NCBI GenBank assembly: GCA_028871055.1
Contig: JAGWON010000023.1
Coordinates: 1-37,449 of the forward strand
Reading direction: 5' to 3'
DNA: 37,449 nucleotides
From: Alphaproteobacteria bacterium
GTDB lineage: Bacteria > Pseudomonadota > Alphaproteobacteria > ATCC43930 > CGMCC-115725
This document shows positions 21,564-31,285 of this stretch, piece by piece. The notes under the pieces were generated by a model. It was not told the DNA's origin, did no database searches, and was given only the letters and a program-made list of their open reading frames with translations. Numbering within the stretch: position 1 is the stretch's first letter; every line of letters starts with the position of its first letter. Made by a program: the position numbers and the translations under genes.

Positions 21564-21835
21564 TCGCCCTCCGCCTTTCGGTCATCGGACGGGTCCAGGG
21601 CGTCGGCTTCCGCGCCTGGGCGGTGCACGAGGCGATGCGCCGGAATCTGCGCGGCTGGGTGCGCAACCGGCGCGACGGCAGCGTCGAGGCGCTGGTCATC
21701 GGCGAGAGCGAAGCGGTCGCCGGCATGGCTGCGGCCTGCCGCTTGGGCCCGCCACTGGCGCAGGTGATCGAGGTGCGGCAGAGCCCGGCCGAGGACGACG
21801 GCTCGGCGGATTTCTTCGAGTTGCCGACGGACTGA
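21560..21835 (+). CDS. acyP: Acylphosphatase
   Basis: A 91-residue acylphosphatase, which hydrolyses carboxyl-phosphate bonds such as those in acetyl or carbamoyl phosphate. It has the phosphate-binding loop GRVQGVGFR with the catalytic Arg and the second signature GWVRNRRDGSVEA with the catalytic Asn. Length is typical (about 90). The start is the GTG at 21560 (reading MIALRLSVIGRVQ), which overlaps the small upstream ORF as GTGA; no in-frame ATG lies nearby. The transporter gene begins 3 bases after its stop. Confidence 0.92.
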   Translation: MIALRLSVIGRVQGVGFRAWAVHEAMRRNLRGWVRNRRDGSVEALVIGESEAVAGMAAACRLGPPLAQVIEVRQSPAEDDGSADFFELPTD

Positions 21836-21838
21836 CGC

Positions 21839-23149
21839 ATGGCGACGGGGGGAGCGGCACTTCGCCTGCTGCCGACGCGGCGCCTCGGACCGCTGTTCTG
21901 GGCGCAGTTCGCCGGCGCCGTGAACGACAATCTGCTCAAGAACGCCTACGTCATCCTGGTCGCCTATCGCGAGGTGCAGTCGGGACGGGCGACCGAGGTG
22001 ATCGTCACCATTGCGACGGCGATCTTCATCCTGCCGTATTTCCTATTTTCGGCGCTGGCCGGCGAGATCGCCGACAAATATGAGAAATCGTGGCTGCTGC
22101 GGCAGGTCAAGCTGGCTGAGATCGGCATCGTGCTGCTCGGCGCGTTGTCGCTGTTGGACGACAACATCGTCTTCCAGCTCGGCGTGCTATTCCTGCTGGG
22201 CACGCAGGCGACATTCTTCGGACCGGTCAAGTATGCGGTCCTGCCCGAGTTGTTGCCCGAAACCGAACTGCTCGCCGCCAACGCGCTGGTCGACGCCGGT
22301 ACGTTCCTCGCCATCCTGCTCGGCACCATCGCCGGCGGTCTGTTGATCCTCGCACCCGGCGGCCGGCTCGCCACCGGTGGCGCGCTGGTGGTGCTCGCTT
22401 TGTTCGGCTACGGCGCGAGCCGGTTCATTCCGGCGACCGGCCGGGCCCAGCCCGACCTGCACCTGCGCGCCAATATCCTGGCTTCGACCTGGGAGATTGT
22501 CGACCAGGCACGCGAGCGTCCCGCGGTGTGGCGCGCCGTGCTCGGTATATCGTGGTTCTGGCTGGTCGGCGCCGCCGTGATCTCGCAGTTTCCCAACTAT
22601 GCCAAGGAATATCTCGCCGCCGACAATCACGTCGTGACGCTATTCCTGGCGCTCAACTCGATCGGCATCGGCATCGGCTCGCTCGCCGCCAACCGCATCC
22701 TGCGCGGCGTGATCAGCGACCGGCTGGTGCCGTGGAGCACGCTGGCGATGGGCGCCTTCACCTTCGACCTGTGGCTCGCCAGTCCGCCGACGCACAGCGG
22801 GGTTGTGCTGAGTGGCACCGCCGCGTTCCTGGCCACGGCCGGGCACTGGCGCATCGTCGGCGACTTGGTGGGTATGGCGCTGGCCGCGGGAATCTTCGCC
22901 GTGCCGCTCTATGCCATCATGCAGGCGCGCAGCGACGAGGCCGAGCGCGCCCGCGTCGTCGCCGCCAACAATATCCTCAACGCGCTGTTCATCGTCGCCG
23001 CCGGCGGCGGCTCGGCGGTCATGCTCAAGCTCGGGACGGGCGTCCCGGCGATCTTCCTGGTGCTGGGCGTGGCGAACGTGGCGCTCGCGGCCGCGCTGGC
23101 GCTCAGGCGGCCGGGGCTTCTTCGGTCGCGGTCTCGGCCTCGGTCGTGA
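21839..23149 (+). CDS. MFS transporter, LplT-like (lysophospholipid transporter family)
   Basis: A 436-residue membrane protein with about 11-12 hydrophobic segments. The opening [23 protein letters not shown] and [23 protein letters not shown] are hallmarks of the LplT branch of the major facilitator superfamily, which flips lysophospholipids inward for reacylation and is often fused to Aas acyltransferase. No acyltransferase domain is present here. The C-terminus ends in a short basic tail ([14 protein letters not shown]) encoded in the part that overlaps the 3' end of rplQ on the other strand (23103-23149). Substrate is inferred from family only. Confidence 0.85.
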   Translation: MATGGAALRLLPTRRLGPLFWAQFAGAVNDNLLKNAYVILVAYREVQSGRATEVIVTIATAIFILPYFLFSALAGEIADKYEKSWLLRQVKLAEIGIVLLGALSLLDDNIVFQLGVLFLLGTQATFFGPVKYAVLPELLPETELLAANALVDAGTFLAILLGTIAGGLLILAPGGRLATGGALVVLALFGYGASRFIPATGRAQPDLHLRANILASTWEIVDQARERPAVWRAVLGISWFWLVGAAVISQFPNYAKEYLAADNHVVTLFLALNSIGIGIGSLAANRILRGVISDRLVPWSTLAMGAFTFDLWLASPPTHSGVVLSGTAAFLATAGHWRIVGDLVGMALAAGIFAVPLYAIMQARSDEAERARVVAANNILNALFIVAAGGGSAVMLKLGTGVPAIFLVLGVANVALAAALALRRPGLLRSRSRPRS

Positions 23150-23537
23150 CCGGGCCCGAATCCTGACCCTTGGCCGCGACGTCGCGGTCGACCAGCTCGA
23201 TCACCGCCATCGCCGCGGCGTCGCCGTGCCGGAAGCCGGCCTTGAGGATGCGGCAATAGCCGCCCGCGCGCGACTTGTAGCGCTCGGCGAGCGTGGTCAT
23301 CACCTTGTCGGCGATCTTGGCATCCTGCAGCGCCGCCAGGATCTGGCGGCGGGCGTGTAGGCCGCCGCGCTTGCCGAGCGTGATCAGCTTCTCGACGACC
23401 GGGCGAAGATCCTTCGCCTTGGGCAGGGTGGTGGTAATCTGCTCGTGCTTCAGCAGCGCATGGGCCATGTTGTCGAACATGGCCTTGCGATGGGCGGATT
23501 TGCGGCTGAAGCTGCGGCCGCGGAGACGATGACGCAT
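23103..23537 (-). CDS. rplQ: 50S ribosomal protein L17
   Basis: A 144-residue L17, near the polypeptide exit tunnel. The first about 120 residues are canonical: [49 protein letters not shown], and [26 protein letters not shown]. The C-terminus has an acidic, low-complexity tail ([14 protein letters not shown]). It is the last gene of the ribosomal cluster, 2 bases after rpoA. Its 3' end overlaps the convergent transporter gene by 47 bp, and no hairpin with a U-run is visible beyond it. Confidence 0.96.
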   Translation of the reverse strand: MRHRLRGRSFSRKSAHRKAMFDNMAHALLKHEQITTTLPKAKDLRPVVEKLITLGKRGGLHARRQILAALQDAKIADKVMTTLAERYKSRAGGYCRILKAGFRHGDAAAMAVIELVDRDVAAKGQDSGPVTTEAETATEEAPAA

Positions 23538-23539
23538 GT

Positions 23540-24556
23540 TCAGTACGGCTCCTCGAGGCGCTTGGCGAGTTCCTCGATGTTCTCGGGCGGCCAGTTCGGG
23601 ATCTCCATACCGAGATGGAGCCCCATCTGCGCCAGCACTTCCTTGATCTCGTTGAGCGACTTGCGGCCGAAATTCGGCGTCCGCAGCATGTCGGCCTCGG
23701 TCTTCTGCACCAAGTCACCGATATAGACGATGTTGTCGTTCTTGAGGCAATTGGCCGAGCGCACCGAAAGCTCGAGCTCGTCGACCTTGCGCAGCAGGTT
23801 CTTGTTGAACGGCAGCTCGGACGGACGCTCCTCCTCGCTGGCGGCGCGCGGCTCCTCGAAGTTGATGAAGAGCTGCAGCTGGTCCTGCAGGATGCGCGCG
23901 GCGAGCGCCACCGCATCCTCCGGCGTCACCGCGCCGTTGGTCTCGATCCGCATCGACAGCTTATCGTAGTCGGTGACTTGGCCGACGCGAGTGTTCTCGA
24001 CCTTGTAGCTCACCTTCTTCACCGGGCTGAACAGCGCGTCGACCGGAATGAGGCCGATCGGCGCGTCCTCGGGCCGGTTCTGGCTGGCAGGAACGTATCC
24101 CTTGCCGGTCTCGACGGTGAGCTCCATCGAGATCTTGGCGCCGCTGTCGAGCGTGCAGATGAGATGGTCGGGATTCATGATCTCGATGTCGTGGCCGATC
24201 TCGATCATCCCGGCACGCACCTCGCCCGGACCGCCGGCCCGGAGCCGCATCCGCTTCGGCCCTTCGCCGTGCATCCGCAGCGCGATACCCTTGATGTTGA
24301 GGACGACATCGGTCACGTCCTCGAGCACGCCAGGAAGCGACGAGAATTCGTGCAGCACGCCTTCGATCTGGATCGAGGTGATGGCCGCCCCCTGAAGGGA
24401 CGACATCAGCACGCGCCGCAGGGCGTTGCCGAGAGTGAGTCCGAAACCCCGTTCGAGTGGCTCGGCAACCACGGTTGCCATCCGGGCCGGGTCATCGCCC
24501 GCTTCGACTGCGAGCTGTTTCGGTTTGATGAGAGCTTGCCAGTTCTTTTGAATCAC
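23540..24556 (-). CDS. rpoA: RNA polymerase alpha subunit
   Basis: A 338-residue alpha subunit. The N-domain has the assembly motif [29 protein letters not shown] and [23 protein letters not shown]; the C-domain has [24 protein letters not shown] and [16 protein letters not shown], used for UP-element and activator contacts. The start is taken as GTG at 24556, because AAGGA lies 7 bases upstream, alphaproteobacterial RpoA proteins begin MIQKNWQ, and the length becomes the usual 338. An in-frame ATG 14 codons upstream (24598) would add an unrelated [14 protein letters not shown] and has its AGGA too close. The 106-bp gap to rpsK holds nothing clear. Confidence 0.96.
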   Translation of the reverse strand: MIQKNWQALIKPKQLAVEAGDDPARMATVVAEPLERGFGLTLGNALRRVLMSSLQGAAITSIQIEGVLHEFSSLPGVLEDVTDVVLNIKGIALRMHGEGPKRMRLRAGGPGEVRAGMIEIGHDIEIMNPDHLICTLDSGAKISMELTVETGKGYVPASQNRPEDAPIGLIPVDALFSPVKKVSYKVENTRVGQVTDYDKLSMRIETNGAVTPEDAVALAARILQDQLQLFINFEEPRAASEEERPSELPFNKNLLRKVDELELSVRSANCLKNDNIVYIGDLVQKTEADMLRTPNFGRKSLNEIKEVLAQMGLHLGMEIPNWPPENIEELAKRLEEPY

Positions 24557-24662
24557 GAGTCTTTCCTTTGCCGTTGCGGACGAGCCGCCTTTGGCCATTT
24601 CCTGCGAGCGCGCCGACGACCCACCACGGGCCGGGGCAGCGCCGTTCCCTTAGAACTCCTTG

Positions 24663-25112
24663 TTAAACACGCCGCCGCTTCGGCGGACGGCAACCGTTGT
24701 GCGGTATCGTCGTCACGTCACGGATCGACGTGACGGTGAAGCCCACGGCCTGCAGCGCACGGAGCGCGGATTCGCGTCCCGAACCCGGGCCTTTGACCTC
24801 GATCTCGAGCGTGCGCATGCCGTGATCCATCGCCTTGCGACCGGCGTCCTCGGCGGCGACCTGCGCCGCGTATGGCGTCGACTTGCGCGAGCCCTTAAAG
24901 CCCATCGTACCCGACGATGACCAGGCGATGGTGTTGCCCTGCGCGTCGGTGATGGTGATCATCGTATTGTTGAAGGTGGCGTTGACGTGGGCCACGCCCG
25001 CGGTGATGTTCTTGCGCTCGCGCCGGCGGATGCGCGACGTGCCGGCGGCGCCGGTTCCGGTCGTGGCCGCGCCGGTCGGGGTCGCGGGGGCTGCAGCAGC
25101 AGGCTTCGCCAT
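24663..25112 (-). CDS. rpsK: 30S ribosomal protein S11
   Basis: A 149-residue S11 of the 30S platform. The core is canonical from [31 protein letters not shown] to [26 protein letters not shown]. It carries an N-terminal extension of about 20 residues rich in Ala, Pro, Thr and Gly ([20 protein letters not shown]) beyond the usual 129-residue form. ATG 25112 follows AGAAGGAA. It lies 23 bases after rpsM. Confidence 0.96.
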   Translation of the reverse strand: MAKPAAAAPATPTGAATTGTGAAGTSRIRRRERKNITAGVAHVNATFNNTMITITDAQGNTIAWSSSGTMGFKGSRKSTPYAAQVAAEDAGRKAMDHGMRTLEIEVKGPGSGRESALRALQAVGFTVTSIRDVTTIPHNGCRPPKRRRV

Positions 25113-25135
25113 GATCGATCCGTTCCTTCTGTCCT

Positions 25136-25519
25136 TTAGCCCTTCGACGGCGCCATCTTCTTGCCGGCAATGGCCTTGGACGGACCCTTGCGGGTGCGGG
25201 CGTTGGTGTGGGTGCGCTGGCCGCGCACCGGCAGACCCTTGCGGTGGCGCAGCCCGCGATAGCAACCCAAATCCATCAGCCGCTTGATGTTCTGCGCCAC
25301 GGTACGGCGCAAGTCGCCTTCGACGGTGTAGTTCTTGTCGATCAACTCGCGGATGCGGAGGACTTCGCCGTCGGTCAGCTCGTGCACGCGCCGCGCCGCC
25401 GGAATAGCCAGTTCCTTGCAAATCTTCTCGGCCGTCGTGCGCCCGATGCCATGGATGTACATCAATCCGATGGGGACGCGTTTTTGACTCGGAATGTTGA
25501 CGCCGGCAATGCGCGCCAC
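25136..25519 (-). CDS. rpsM: 30S ribosomal protein S13
   Basis: A 127-residue S13 at the head of the small subunit, contacting the P-site tRNA and bridge B1. Starts [28 protein letters not shown], with the two-helix [24 protein letters not shown] block and a basic tail. Length is normal. It opens the alpha operon (rpsM-rpsK-rpoA-rplQ) and is served by a strong promoter just upstream. ATG 25519 follows ACGGAGAG. Confidence 0.97.
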   Translation of the reverse strand: MARIAGVNIPSQKRVPIGLMYIHGIGRTTAEKICKELAIPAARRVHELTDGEVLRIRELIDKNYTVEGDLRRTVAQNIKRLMDLGCYRGLRHRKGLPVRGQRTHTNARTRKGPSKAIAGKKMAPSKG

Positions 25520-25583
25520 TGCGCTCTCCGTTCAGCTTGCGATGTTGGACACGACCCAGCCCCGCTCCAGGCCGAGGGCGCGG

Positions 25584-25611
25584 ATTATAGAAATCCGAGC
25601 CTTAAAGTCAA
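25584..25611 (-). promoter_or_regulatory. Strong promoter of the rpsM-rpsK-rpoA-rplQ operon
   Basis: On the minus strand TTGACT (25606-25611) and TATAAT (25584-25589) are separated by 16 bases, a near-consensus sigma70 promoter. The -35 overlaps the adk stop codon. Transcription would start near 25577, giving a leader of about 57 bases before the rpsM start at 25519. This would let the alpha operon be expressed separately from the upstream spc genes. Confidence 0.75.
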
Positions 25612-26276
25612 CCATTCGAGGCGGCTCCCTGGGTCTCTAAAATCGCTTCAATCTGTGCCGCCACTTGCTCGATCGGCGCCATGCCGTCGACCGTCCGCAG
25701 CACCCCTTTGGCCCGATAATAGGGCAGGATCGGTGCTGTCAACTCGCGGTAGGTGTTGAGCCGCGCTTTAATGGTCCCCGGCCGGTCGTCTGGCCGGCGG
25801 GCGAAGTCGCGTCCGCCGCAGATGTCGCACACCCCGTCCTGCCTCGGCCGATTGTGGATGTCGTGGTAAGAGGCCCCGCATGTGGCGCAAGAGAAGCGGC
25901 CGGCGATCCGGTCGATCAGCGCCGCCTCGTCGACCCTCATCTCGATCACCAAGTCGAGTTTCAGTCCCTTCCGGCCGAGCATGGCATCGAGCGCTTCGGC
26001 CTGGGGCTGGGTGCGGGGAAAGCCGTCAAGGATGAACCCCTTACCTTTTGGCAGCCGGTCGATGCGCGAGGCGATGAGATCGACCATGATCTCGTCCGAC
26101 ACCAGTTGGCCCGAATCGATGACCGCCTGGACCTTCTTGCCGAGCGGGCTGCTCGAAGCGCGTTCGGCGCGCAGCATGTCGCCGGTTGAAAGCTGGATCA
26201 AGCCGTGCCGCTCCTCGAGACGCTTGGCTTGGGTGCCTTTGCCGGCGCCGGGTGGCCCCAGCAGGATCAGGTTCAC
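25608..26276 (-). CDS. adk: Adenylate kinase
   Basis: A 222-residue long-form adenylate kinase (ATP + AMP to 2 ADP). Shows the P-loop GPPGAGKGTQ, the AMP-site STGDMLRA, the GFPRTQPQAEAL signature, and a LID domain with a four-cysteine zinc site (CATC... CDIC, about residues 130-155) followed by RRPDDRPGTIKARL. The start is GTG at 26276, overlapping the secY stop as GTGA, the usual alphaproteobacterial gene order (secY-adk-rpsM). No rpmJ lies in between. Confidence 0.96.
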   Translation of the reverse strand: MNLILLGPPGAGKGTQAKRLEERHGLIQLSTGDMLRAERASSSPLGKKVQAVIDSGQLVSDEIMVDLIASRIDRLPKGKGFILDGFPRTQPQAEALDAMLGRKGLKLDLVIEMRVDEAALIDRIAGRFSCATCGASYHDIHNRPRQDGVCDICGGRDFARRPDDRPGTIKARLNTYRELTAPILPYYRAKGVLRTVDGMAPIEQVAAQIEAILETQGAASNG

Positions 26277-27613
26277 CCGCTTCTCCCGCGCAGCTTCGCC
26301 TTCTTGATCAGACCTTCGTACTGATGCGCGAGCAGGTGCGAATGGATTTGGGCCACCGTGTCCATGGTCACGCTGACCACGATGAGGAGGCTGGTGCCGC
26401 CGAAGTAGAACGGCACAGAGTATTGCGAGACCAGGATCTCGGGCAGGACGCAGACGCCCGCCAGATAGAGCGCGCCGACCGCGGTGAGGCGGGTCAGCAC
26501 GTGGTCGAGATACTCGGCGGTATTATTGCCCGGTCGGATGCCGGGGATGAAGCCGCCATACTTGCGCAGGTTCTCGGCCGTCTCTGCCGGATTGAACACG
26601 ATCGCGGTATAGAAGAACGCGAAGAATACGATCAGCGCGACGTACATCACAATGTAGAGCGGATGGCCGTGGCCAAGAAAAGCCGCCATTTCGCCGAGGA
26701 AGCCGGTCTGGTTGGCGCCAAAGCTCGCCAGCGTCGCCGGCAGCAGCAGCAGCGACGACGCGAAGATCGGCGGAATCACGCCGGAGGTATTGAGCTTCAG
26801 CGGCAGGTGCGACGCCTCGCCGCCGAACATCTTGTTGCCGACCTGGCGCTTTGGATATTGCACCAGGATGCGCCGGTGCGCCCGCTCCATGAAGACGATG
26901 AAAGTGATGACCGCCACCGCCAGCACCAGGAACGCGATGATGAAGAAGGTCGATACCGCCCCGGTGCGGCCCAATTCGAGCAGCGCGGCCAGCGCCGACG
27001 GCATGCGCGCGACGATGCCGGCAAAGATGATGAGCGAGATGCCGTTGCCGACGCCGCGCGCCGTGATCTGCTCGCCGAGCCACATCAGGAACACGGTTCC
27101 ACCGGTCAAGGTCACTACGCTCGTCAGGCGGAAGAACAGGCCGGGATTGGTCACCGCCGCGCCGGCGGCGCCGTGCAGGCTCTCGATACCGACCGAAATG
27201 CCGTAGGCCTGGATCGCAGCCAGGGCGACGGTGCCGAGGCGCGTGTATTGATTGAGCTTCTTGCGGCCGAGCTCGCCCTCCTTCTTCAGCGCCTCGAGCT
27301 GCGGCGAAACCGCCGTCATCAGCTGGACGATGATCGAGGCCGAGATGTACGGCATGATATTGAGCGCGAAGATGGTCATGCGCCCGAGCGCGCCGCCCGA
27401 GAACATGTCGACCATGCCAAGAATGCCGCCGGCATTGCGCTGGAACACTTCGGCCAGAACCTGCGGATCGATGCCCGGCAGCGGGATATAGGTGCCGAGG
27501 CGATAGATGATCAGCGCACCGAGCGTGAACCAGATGCGGTTCTTGAGATCGGTCGCCTTGGCGAAGGCACCGAGGTTGAGACTGGCGGCGAGCTGCTCGG
27601 CAGCGGAAGCCAT
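26273..27613 (-). CDS. secY: Protein translocase subunit SecY
   Basis: A 446-residue channel-forming protein of the SecYEG translocon in the inner membrane, with ten hydrophobic segments. Family markers: KNRIWFTLGALIIYRLGTYIPLPGID at the N-terminus, GGALGRMTIFALNIMPYISASIIVQL, and the cytoplasmic C4/C5 loops with KYGGFIPGIRPG. Length is normal. It lies 6 bases after rplO and overlaps adk by 4 bases. Ends with a short basic tail (LIKKAKLRGRSG). Confidence 0.97.
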   Translation of the reverse strand: MASAAEQLAASLNLGAFAKATDLKNRIWFTLGALIIYRLGTYIPLPGIDPQVLAEVFQRNAGGILGMVDMFSGGALGRMTIFALNIMPYISASIIVQLMTAVSPQLEALKKEGELGRKKLNQYTRLGTVALAAIQAYGISVGIESLHGAAGAAVTNPGLFFRLTSVVTLTGGTVFLMWLGEQITARGVGNGISLIIFAGIVARMPSALAALLELGRTGAVSTFFIIAFLVLAVAVITFIVFMERAHRRILVQYPKRQVGNKMFGGEASHLPLKLNTSGVIPPIFASSLLLLPATLASFGANQTGFLGEMAAFLGHGHPLYIVMYVALIVFFAFFYTAIVFNPAETAENLRKYGGFIPGIRPGNNTAEYLDHVLTRLTAVGALYLAGVCVLPEILVSQYSVPFYFGGTSLLIVVSVTMDTVAQIHSHLLAHQYEGLIKKAKLRGRSG

Positions 27614-27619
27614 CGGCGC

Positions 27620-28123
27620 CTAACCTTGCTGGGGTTGCGCCGCCGCCGGCGCCTTGGTCTTGACGGCGGGTAGGACGACTTTGCCCCCCGATTTCTCGAC
27701 CGCGGCAACGGCGGCCTTAGACGCGCCGGCGACCTCGAGCGTCAGCGGCGCTTTCAGTTCACCCTTGGCGAGCAGCTTGACGCCGTCCCAGGTGCGACGG
27801 AGCACGCCCGCCTTGATCAGATCCTCGCCCTTCACCGTGGCGCCCGATTGGAGCGCGCCCTGGTCGAGCGCGCGCTGCAGCCGGCCGAGATTGACCACGG
27901 CATAGCGTTTGCGGAAATCCTCACGGTTAAAGCCGCGCTTGGGCAAGCGGCGGTGGAGCGGTGTCTGACCACCCTCGAATCCGTTCAAAGCCACGCCGGT
28001 GCGCGCCGTCTGCCCTTTGCCGCCCCGGGCGCTGGTCTTGCCCTTGCCTGAGCCGATGCCGCGACCGCGCCGCTTGGCGCGGTAATGGGCGCCGCGGTTG
28101 TCCTTGATCTCGTTGAGTTTCAT
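27620..28123 (-). CDS. rplO: 50S ribosomal protein L15
   Basis: A 167-residue L15. Glycine/arginine-rich N-part ([41 protein letters not shown]) followed by [18 protein letters not shown] and the C-terminal globular domain. The last about 15 residues ([14 protein letters not shown]) are a low-complexity tail. The ATG at 28123 was chosen because the family starts MKLNE; a start five codons upstream is possible but unlikely. Follows rpmD by 52 bases. Confidence 0.96.
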   Translation of the reverse strand: MKLNEIKDNRGAHYRAKRRGRGIGSGKGKTSARGGKGQTARTGVALNGFEGGQTPLHRRLPKRGFNREDFRKRYAVVNLGRLQRALDQGALQSGATVKGEDLIKAGVLRRTWDGVKLLAKGELKAPLTLEVAGASKAAVAAVEKSGGKVVLPAVKTKAPAAAQPQQG

Positions 28124-28175
28124 TGTCCGCTCACCCAATTATCGCAAAACGCGAGCCGGTCCCGCAATCGCCGCC

Positions 28176-28430
28176 TCACGGCGCCGCTTCGACCCGCAAC
28201 AAATGCTTCACCCGCTCGATCATGCCGCGCACCGCCGCCGTATCCGCGACCATGCGCGAGCGATGGCGCTTGTTGAGACCGAGCCCCTTGAGCGTCGCCA
28301 GCGCCCAGTCCGGCCGGCCGATCGGGCTGCCGATCTGGGTGATGCGGATGGCCTTGCCTCCGGGGGCGGCTTTCGCCGCCTTAGCCGGAGCCTTTTTCGC
28401 CACTCGCTTCGCCTTGCCCTGCTCGGCCAT
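28176..28430 (-). CDS. rpmD: 50S ribosomal protein L30
   Basis: An 84-residue L30, longer than the usual about 60. The core begins [33 protein letters not shown] and ends [13 protein letters not shown]. Ahead of it is a Lys/Ala-rich extension of about 25 residues ([19 protein letters not shown]). ATG 28430 is 3 bases after the rpsE stop. The extension is in frame with no better internal start. Confidence 0.94.
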   Translation of the reverse strand: MAEQGKAKRVAKKAPAKAAKAAPGGKAIRITQIGSPIGRPDWALATLKGLGLNKRHRSRMVADTAAVRGMIERVKHLLRVEAAP

Positions 28431-28433
28431 GCG

Positions 28434-29066
28434 CTACTCCCGCGCCTCGGCGGCGGCCGCCGCGCCCTTGCCGAGGATCTCGCTTACCTTCTTGCCGCGG
28501 CGCTGGGCGACCGACCGCGGGCTAACCGAGTGCGTCAGCGCCTGGAACGTCGCCTTGATCATGTTGTGCGGATTGGACGTGCCGACCGATTTCGCGACCA
28601 CGTCCTGCACGCCGAGCGCCTCGAAAATGGCGCGCATCGGACCGCCGGCGATGATGCCGGTGCCCGGCTGCGCCGCCCGCAGCACGACGTGGCCTGCGCC
28701 AAAGTGCCCGATTATGTCGTGATGGAGCGTGCGGCCCTCGCGCAGCGGAATGCGCACCAGCGCGCGGCGCGCCTGCTCGGTCGCCTTGCGGATCGCCTCC
28801 GGCACCTCGCGTGCCTTGCCCGAGCCGTGACCGACGCGGCCCTTGCGGTCGCCGACTACCACCAGCGCGGCAAAGCCGAAGCGCCGGCCGCCCTTCACCA
28901 CCTTGGCGACGCGGTTGATGCTGACCAGCTTCTCAACGAGTTCGCCTTCGCCCGCGCCTTCGCCGTCGCGCGGGCGCGGACGGCGTTCGCGCGGCGGCCG
29001 GGCGCCGTCGCCTTCGCTGCGGCGGGGCGGCCCGCCGGCCGTGCGTGATCCGGGTGTGCGTGCCAT
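28434..29066 (-). CDS. rpsE: 30S ribosomal protein S5
   Basis: A 210-residue S5, a fidelity protein at the mRNA entry site. The core has [31 protein letters not shown] and the S5 C-domain [31 protein letters not shown]... [13 protein letters not shown]. An N-terminal extension of about 40 residues is rich in Arg, Gly, Pro and Glu ([30 protein letters not shown]), and a short Ala tail ends the protein; the usual length is about 166-190. The start ATG 29066 lies 11 bases after rplR. Confidence 0.96.
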   Translation of the reverse strand: MARTPGSRTAGGPPRRSEGDGARPPRERRPRPRDGEGAGEGELVEKLVSINRVAKVVKGGRRFGFAALVVVGDRKGRVGHGSGKAREVPEAIRKATEQARRALVRIPLREGRTLHHDIIGHFGAGHVVLRAAQPGTGIIAGGPMRAIFEALGVQDVVAKSVGTSNPHNMIKATFQALTHSVSPRSVAQRRGKKVSEILGKGAAAAAEARE

Positions 29067-29077
29067 GATGCTTTTTC

Positions 29078-29443
29078 CTAGAACTGCAGTCCGCCCTCGC
29101 GGGCGGCGTCGGCCAGGGCCTTGACCCGGCCATGGAATAGATAGCCGCCGCGGTCGAACACAACGGAGGTAACGCCGGCCGCCTTGGCCCGCTCAGCCAG
29201 GAGCTTGCCGACCGCCGCCGCGGCGTCTTTGTTGGCGCCGGTCTTGACGCCTTCCTTGAGGCTCTTGTCGAGGCTCGATGCGGCCGCCAGCGTGCGGCCG
29301 TTCAGATCGTCGATCACCTGGGCATAGATGTGCTTCGACGACCGGAATACGGTCAGCCGCGGACGGCGCTGCGTTGCGCGGCCGATCCGGTAGCGGACAC
29401 GGCCTTGGCGGCGGGTGAAAAGATCGACGGCTTTGCGGCTCAT
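29078..29443 (-). CDS. rplR: 50S ribosomal protein L18
   Basis: A 121-residue L18, one of the 5S rRNA binders. [47 protein letters not shown] is the RNA-binding part, and the ending [28 protein letters not shown] is fully canonical. The ATG at 29443 was chosen by family length; the frame is open upstream but overlaps rplF. Starts 8 bases after the rplF stop. Confidence 0.96.
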   Translation of the reverse strand: MSRKAVDLFTRRQGRVRYRIGRATQRRPRLTVFRSSKHIYAQVIDDLNGRTLAAASSLDKSLKEGVKTGANKDAAAAVGKLLAERAKAAGVTSVVFDRGGYLFHGRVKALADAAREGGLQF

Positions 29444-29451
29444 CGGCGCAC

Positions 29452-29985
29452 CTACTTCTTCTTCCCTTCCTTGCGCCGGACGGTTTCCGTGGCATAGCGG
29501 ATGCCCTTGCCTTTGTACGGCTCGGGCATGCGGAAGGCCCGGATTACCGCGGCCACCTGCCCGACCCGCTGACGGTCGGCACCGGCGATGGTGATGCTGG
29601 TCGGCTTCTCGGCGGTGATCTTGATGTCGGGCGGAATTGGAAACGCAATTTCGTGGCTGAAGCCGAGCTGCAGGACCAGGTTCTTGCCCTGCACCGCGGC
29701 GCGATAGCCGACTCCCTCGATCTCGAGGTTCTTGGTGAAGCCGCGCGAGACGCCGATGACCATGTTGTTGGCCAGGGCGCGCATCGTGCCCCAATGCATA
29801 CGGGCGCGCTTCGACTCGGTCTTGGGCTCGAACGACACCTTGCCGTCCTTCACCGTGGCGTTGACCTCGATGGAAAGCGGCATGGTGAGGCTGCCAAGCT
29901 TGCCTTTGGCGGTGAGCTTGCCGCCGGACAGCTCGACCGTAACCCCTTGCGGGATCGCCACCGGATTGCGGCCAATGCGCGACAT
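29452..29985 (-). CDS. rplF: 50S ribosomal protein L6
   Basis: A 177-residue L6, near the sarcin-ricin loop and factor-binding site. Begins [31 protein letters not shown], with [37 protein letters not shown] and the strong C-terminal signature [23 protein letters not shown]. Normal length, no oddities. Lies 14 bases after rpsH. Confidence 0.97.
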   Translation of the reverse strand: MSRIGRNPVAIPQGVTVELSGGKLTAKGKLGSLTMPLSIEVNATVKDGKVSFEPKTESKRARMHWGTMRALANNMVIGVSRGFTKNLEIEGVGYRAAVQGKNLVLQLGFSHEIAFPIPPDIKITAEKPTSITIAGADRQRVGQVAAVIRAFRMPEPYKGKGIRYATETVRRKEGKKK

Positions 29986-29999
29986 CGACGTTGCGCTCC

Positions 30000-30395
30000 C
30001 TAGAACACACGGCAGAGAACCTCGCCGCCGAGATTGGCGACGCGGGCCTCGTTGTCCGACATGACGCCCTTCGGCGTCGACAGAATCGAAATGCCCAGAC
30101 CGTTATAGACCCGCGGCAGGTCGCCAATGCGCGAATAGACGCGGCGGCCGGGCTTGGAGATGCGGGTGATCTCGCGGATCACGGGCTCACCGTCGACGTA
30201 TTTGAGCTCGATCTTGAGCTCGGCGACGCCGGGTCGGATTTCCTCGCGCGAGAAGCTGCGAATGTAGCCCTCGCGCTGCAGAACTTCGAGCACATTGGCG
30301 CGGATCTTCGACGCCGGTGATTGAACGATCGCCTTGCGCGCCTGTTGTGCGTTGCGGATGCGCGTGAGCAAATCGCTCAGGGGGTCGGTCATCAT
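30000..30395 (-). CDS. rpsH: 30S ribosomal protein S8
   Basis: A 131-residue S8, a primary 16S rRNA binder and, in many bacteria, the translational repressor of the spc operon. Shows [42 protein letters not shown] and the C-terminal [33 protein letters not shown]. Two adjacent ATG codons (30395 and 30392) could start it; the first is 8 bases after AGGGAG and is preferred. Lies 13 bases after rpsN. Confidence 0.96.
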   Translation of the reverse strand: MMTDPLSDLLTRIRNAQQARKAIVQSPASKIRANVLEVLQREGYIRSFSREEIRPGVAELKIELKYVDGEPVIREITRISKPGRRVYSRIGDLPRVYNGLGISILSTPKGVMSDNEARVANLGGEVLCRVF

Positions 30396-30408
30396 ACCGT
30401 CTTCTCCC

Positions 30409-30714
30409 TTACCAACTCGACTTGACCATGCCGGGAACCTGCCCGGCGGAGGCCAACTGGCGCAGCGCGATACGCGATAGCTTGAATTTGCGGTAATAGC
30501 CCCGCGGGCGACCGGTCAGCTCGCAGCGATTGTGGATGCGCACCGCCGAGGAATTGCGCGGCAGTTCAGACAGCTTGAGCCGCGCGGCAAAGCGCTCTTC
30601 CGGCGTCAGCGACATGTCATTCGCAATCGCCTTGAGCTTCGCGCGCTTGGCGGCAAATTGCTTCACCATCCGCTCGCGCTTGCGATTGCGCCATATGGAA
30701 CTGGTCTTCGCCAT
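30409..30714 (-). CDS. rpsN: 30S ribosomal protein S14
   Basis: A 101-residue S14 of the longer zinc-free type: [61 protein letters not shown], and the ending [11 protein letters not shown]. Only one Cys remains of the CXXC pairs of the zinc form, as usual in alphaproteobacteria. The ATG at 30714 was chosen by family start; the longer open frame is a shadow of rplE. Confidence 0.96.
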   Translation of the reverse strand: MAKTSSIWRNRKRERMVKQFAAKRAKLKAIANDMSLTPEERFAARLKLSELPRNSSAVRIHNRCELTGRPRGYYRKFKLSRIALRQLASAGQVPGMVKSSW

Positions 30715-30724
30715 GTCGCTGTCC

Positions 30725-31285
30725 TCAGTTGACGAAAGGTAATTGGAAGCCGCGCAGGAGCGCCTTGGCTTCCTTGTCGGTTTTCGCGGTGGTGACGATG
30801 ATGACGTCCATGCCGCGCACCGCGTCGACCTGGTCGTAGTCGATTTCGGGGAACACGAGCTGTTCCTTGAGGCCGAGCGCATAGTTGCCGCGGCCGTCGA
30901 AGCTCTTGCCCGAAAGGCCGCGGAAGTCGCGCACGCGCGGCAGCGCAACGTTCACCAGCCGATCGAGGAACTCGTACATCCGCTCGCGCCGCAGTGTCAC
31001 CTTGCAGCCGATCGGCAGGTTCTGCCGCAGCTTCCAGGTGGCGATCGATTTCTTCGACAGCGTGATCACCGGCTTCTGACCGGTGATGGCGGCCAGCTCC
31101 TTGGCGGCGGCGTCGGTCTTCTTGGCATCCACCACAGCCGCCTTGCCGACGCCCATGTTAATTACGATCTTCTCGAGACGCGGAACCTCGAAGGGGTTCT
31201 TGTAGCCGAACTCCTTCATCAGTTCCGGCCGCACCACTTTCTCGTAGTGGTCCTTGAGCCGGGTTACGGGACGAGCTTCAGCCAT
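30725..31285 (-). CDS. rplE: 50S ribosomal protein L5
   Basis: A 186-residue L5 that binds 5S rRNA and forms the central protuberance. Has [59 protein letters not shown], and the ending [26 protein letters not shown]. The ATG at 31285 overlaps the end of rplX by 8 bases; the ten residues that a longer frame would add do not fit the family. Confidence 0.96.
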   Translation of the reverse strand: MAEARPVTRLKDHYEKVVRPELMKEFGYKNPFEVPRLEKIVINMGVGKAAVVDAKKTDAAAKELAAITGQKPVITLSKKSIATWKLRQNLPIGCKVTLRRERMYEFLDRLVNVALPRVRDFRGLSGKSFDGRGNYALGLKEQLVFPEIDYDQVDAVRGMDVIIVTTAKTDKEAKALLRGFQLPFVN

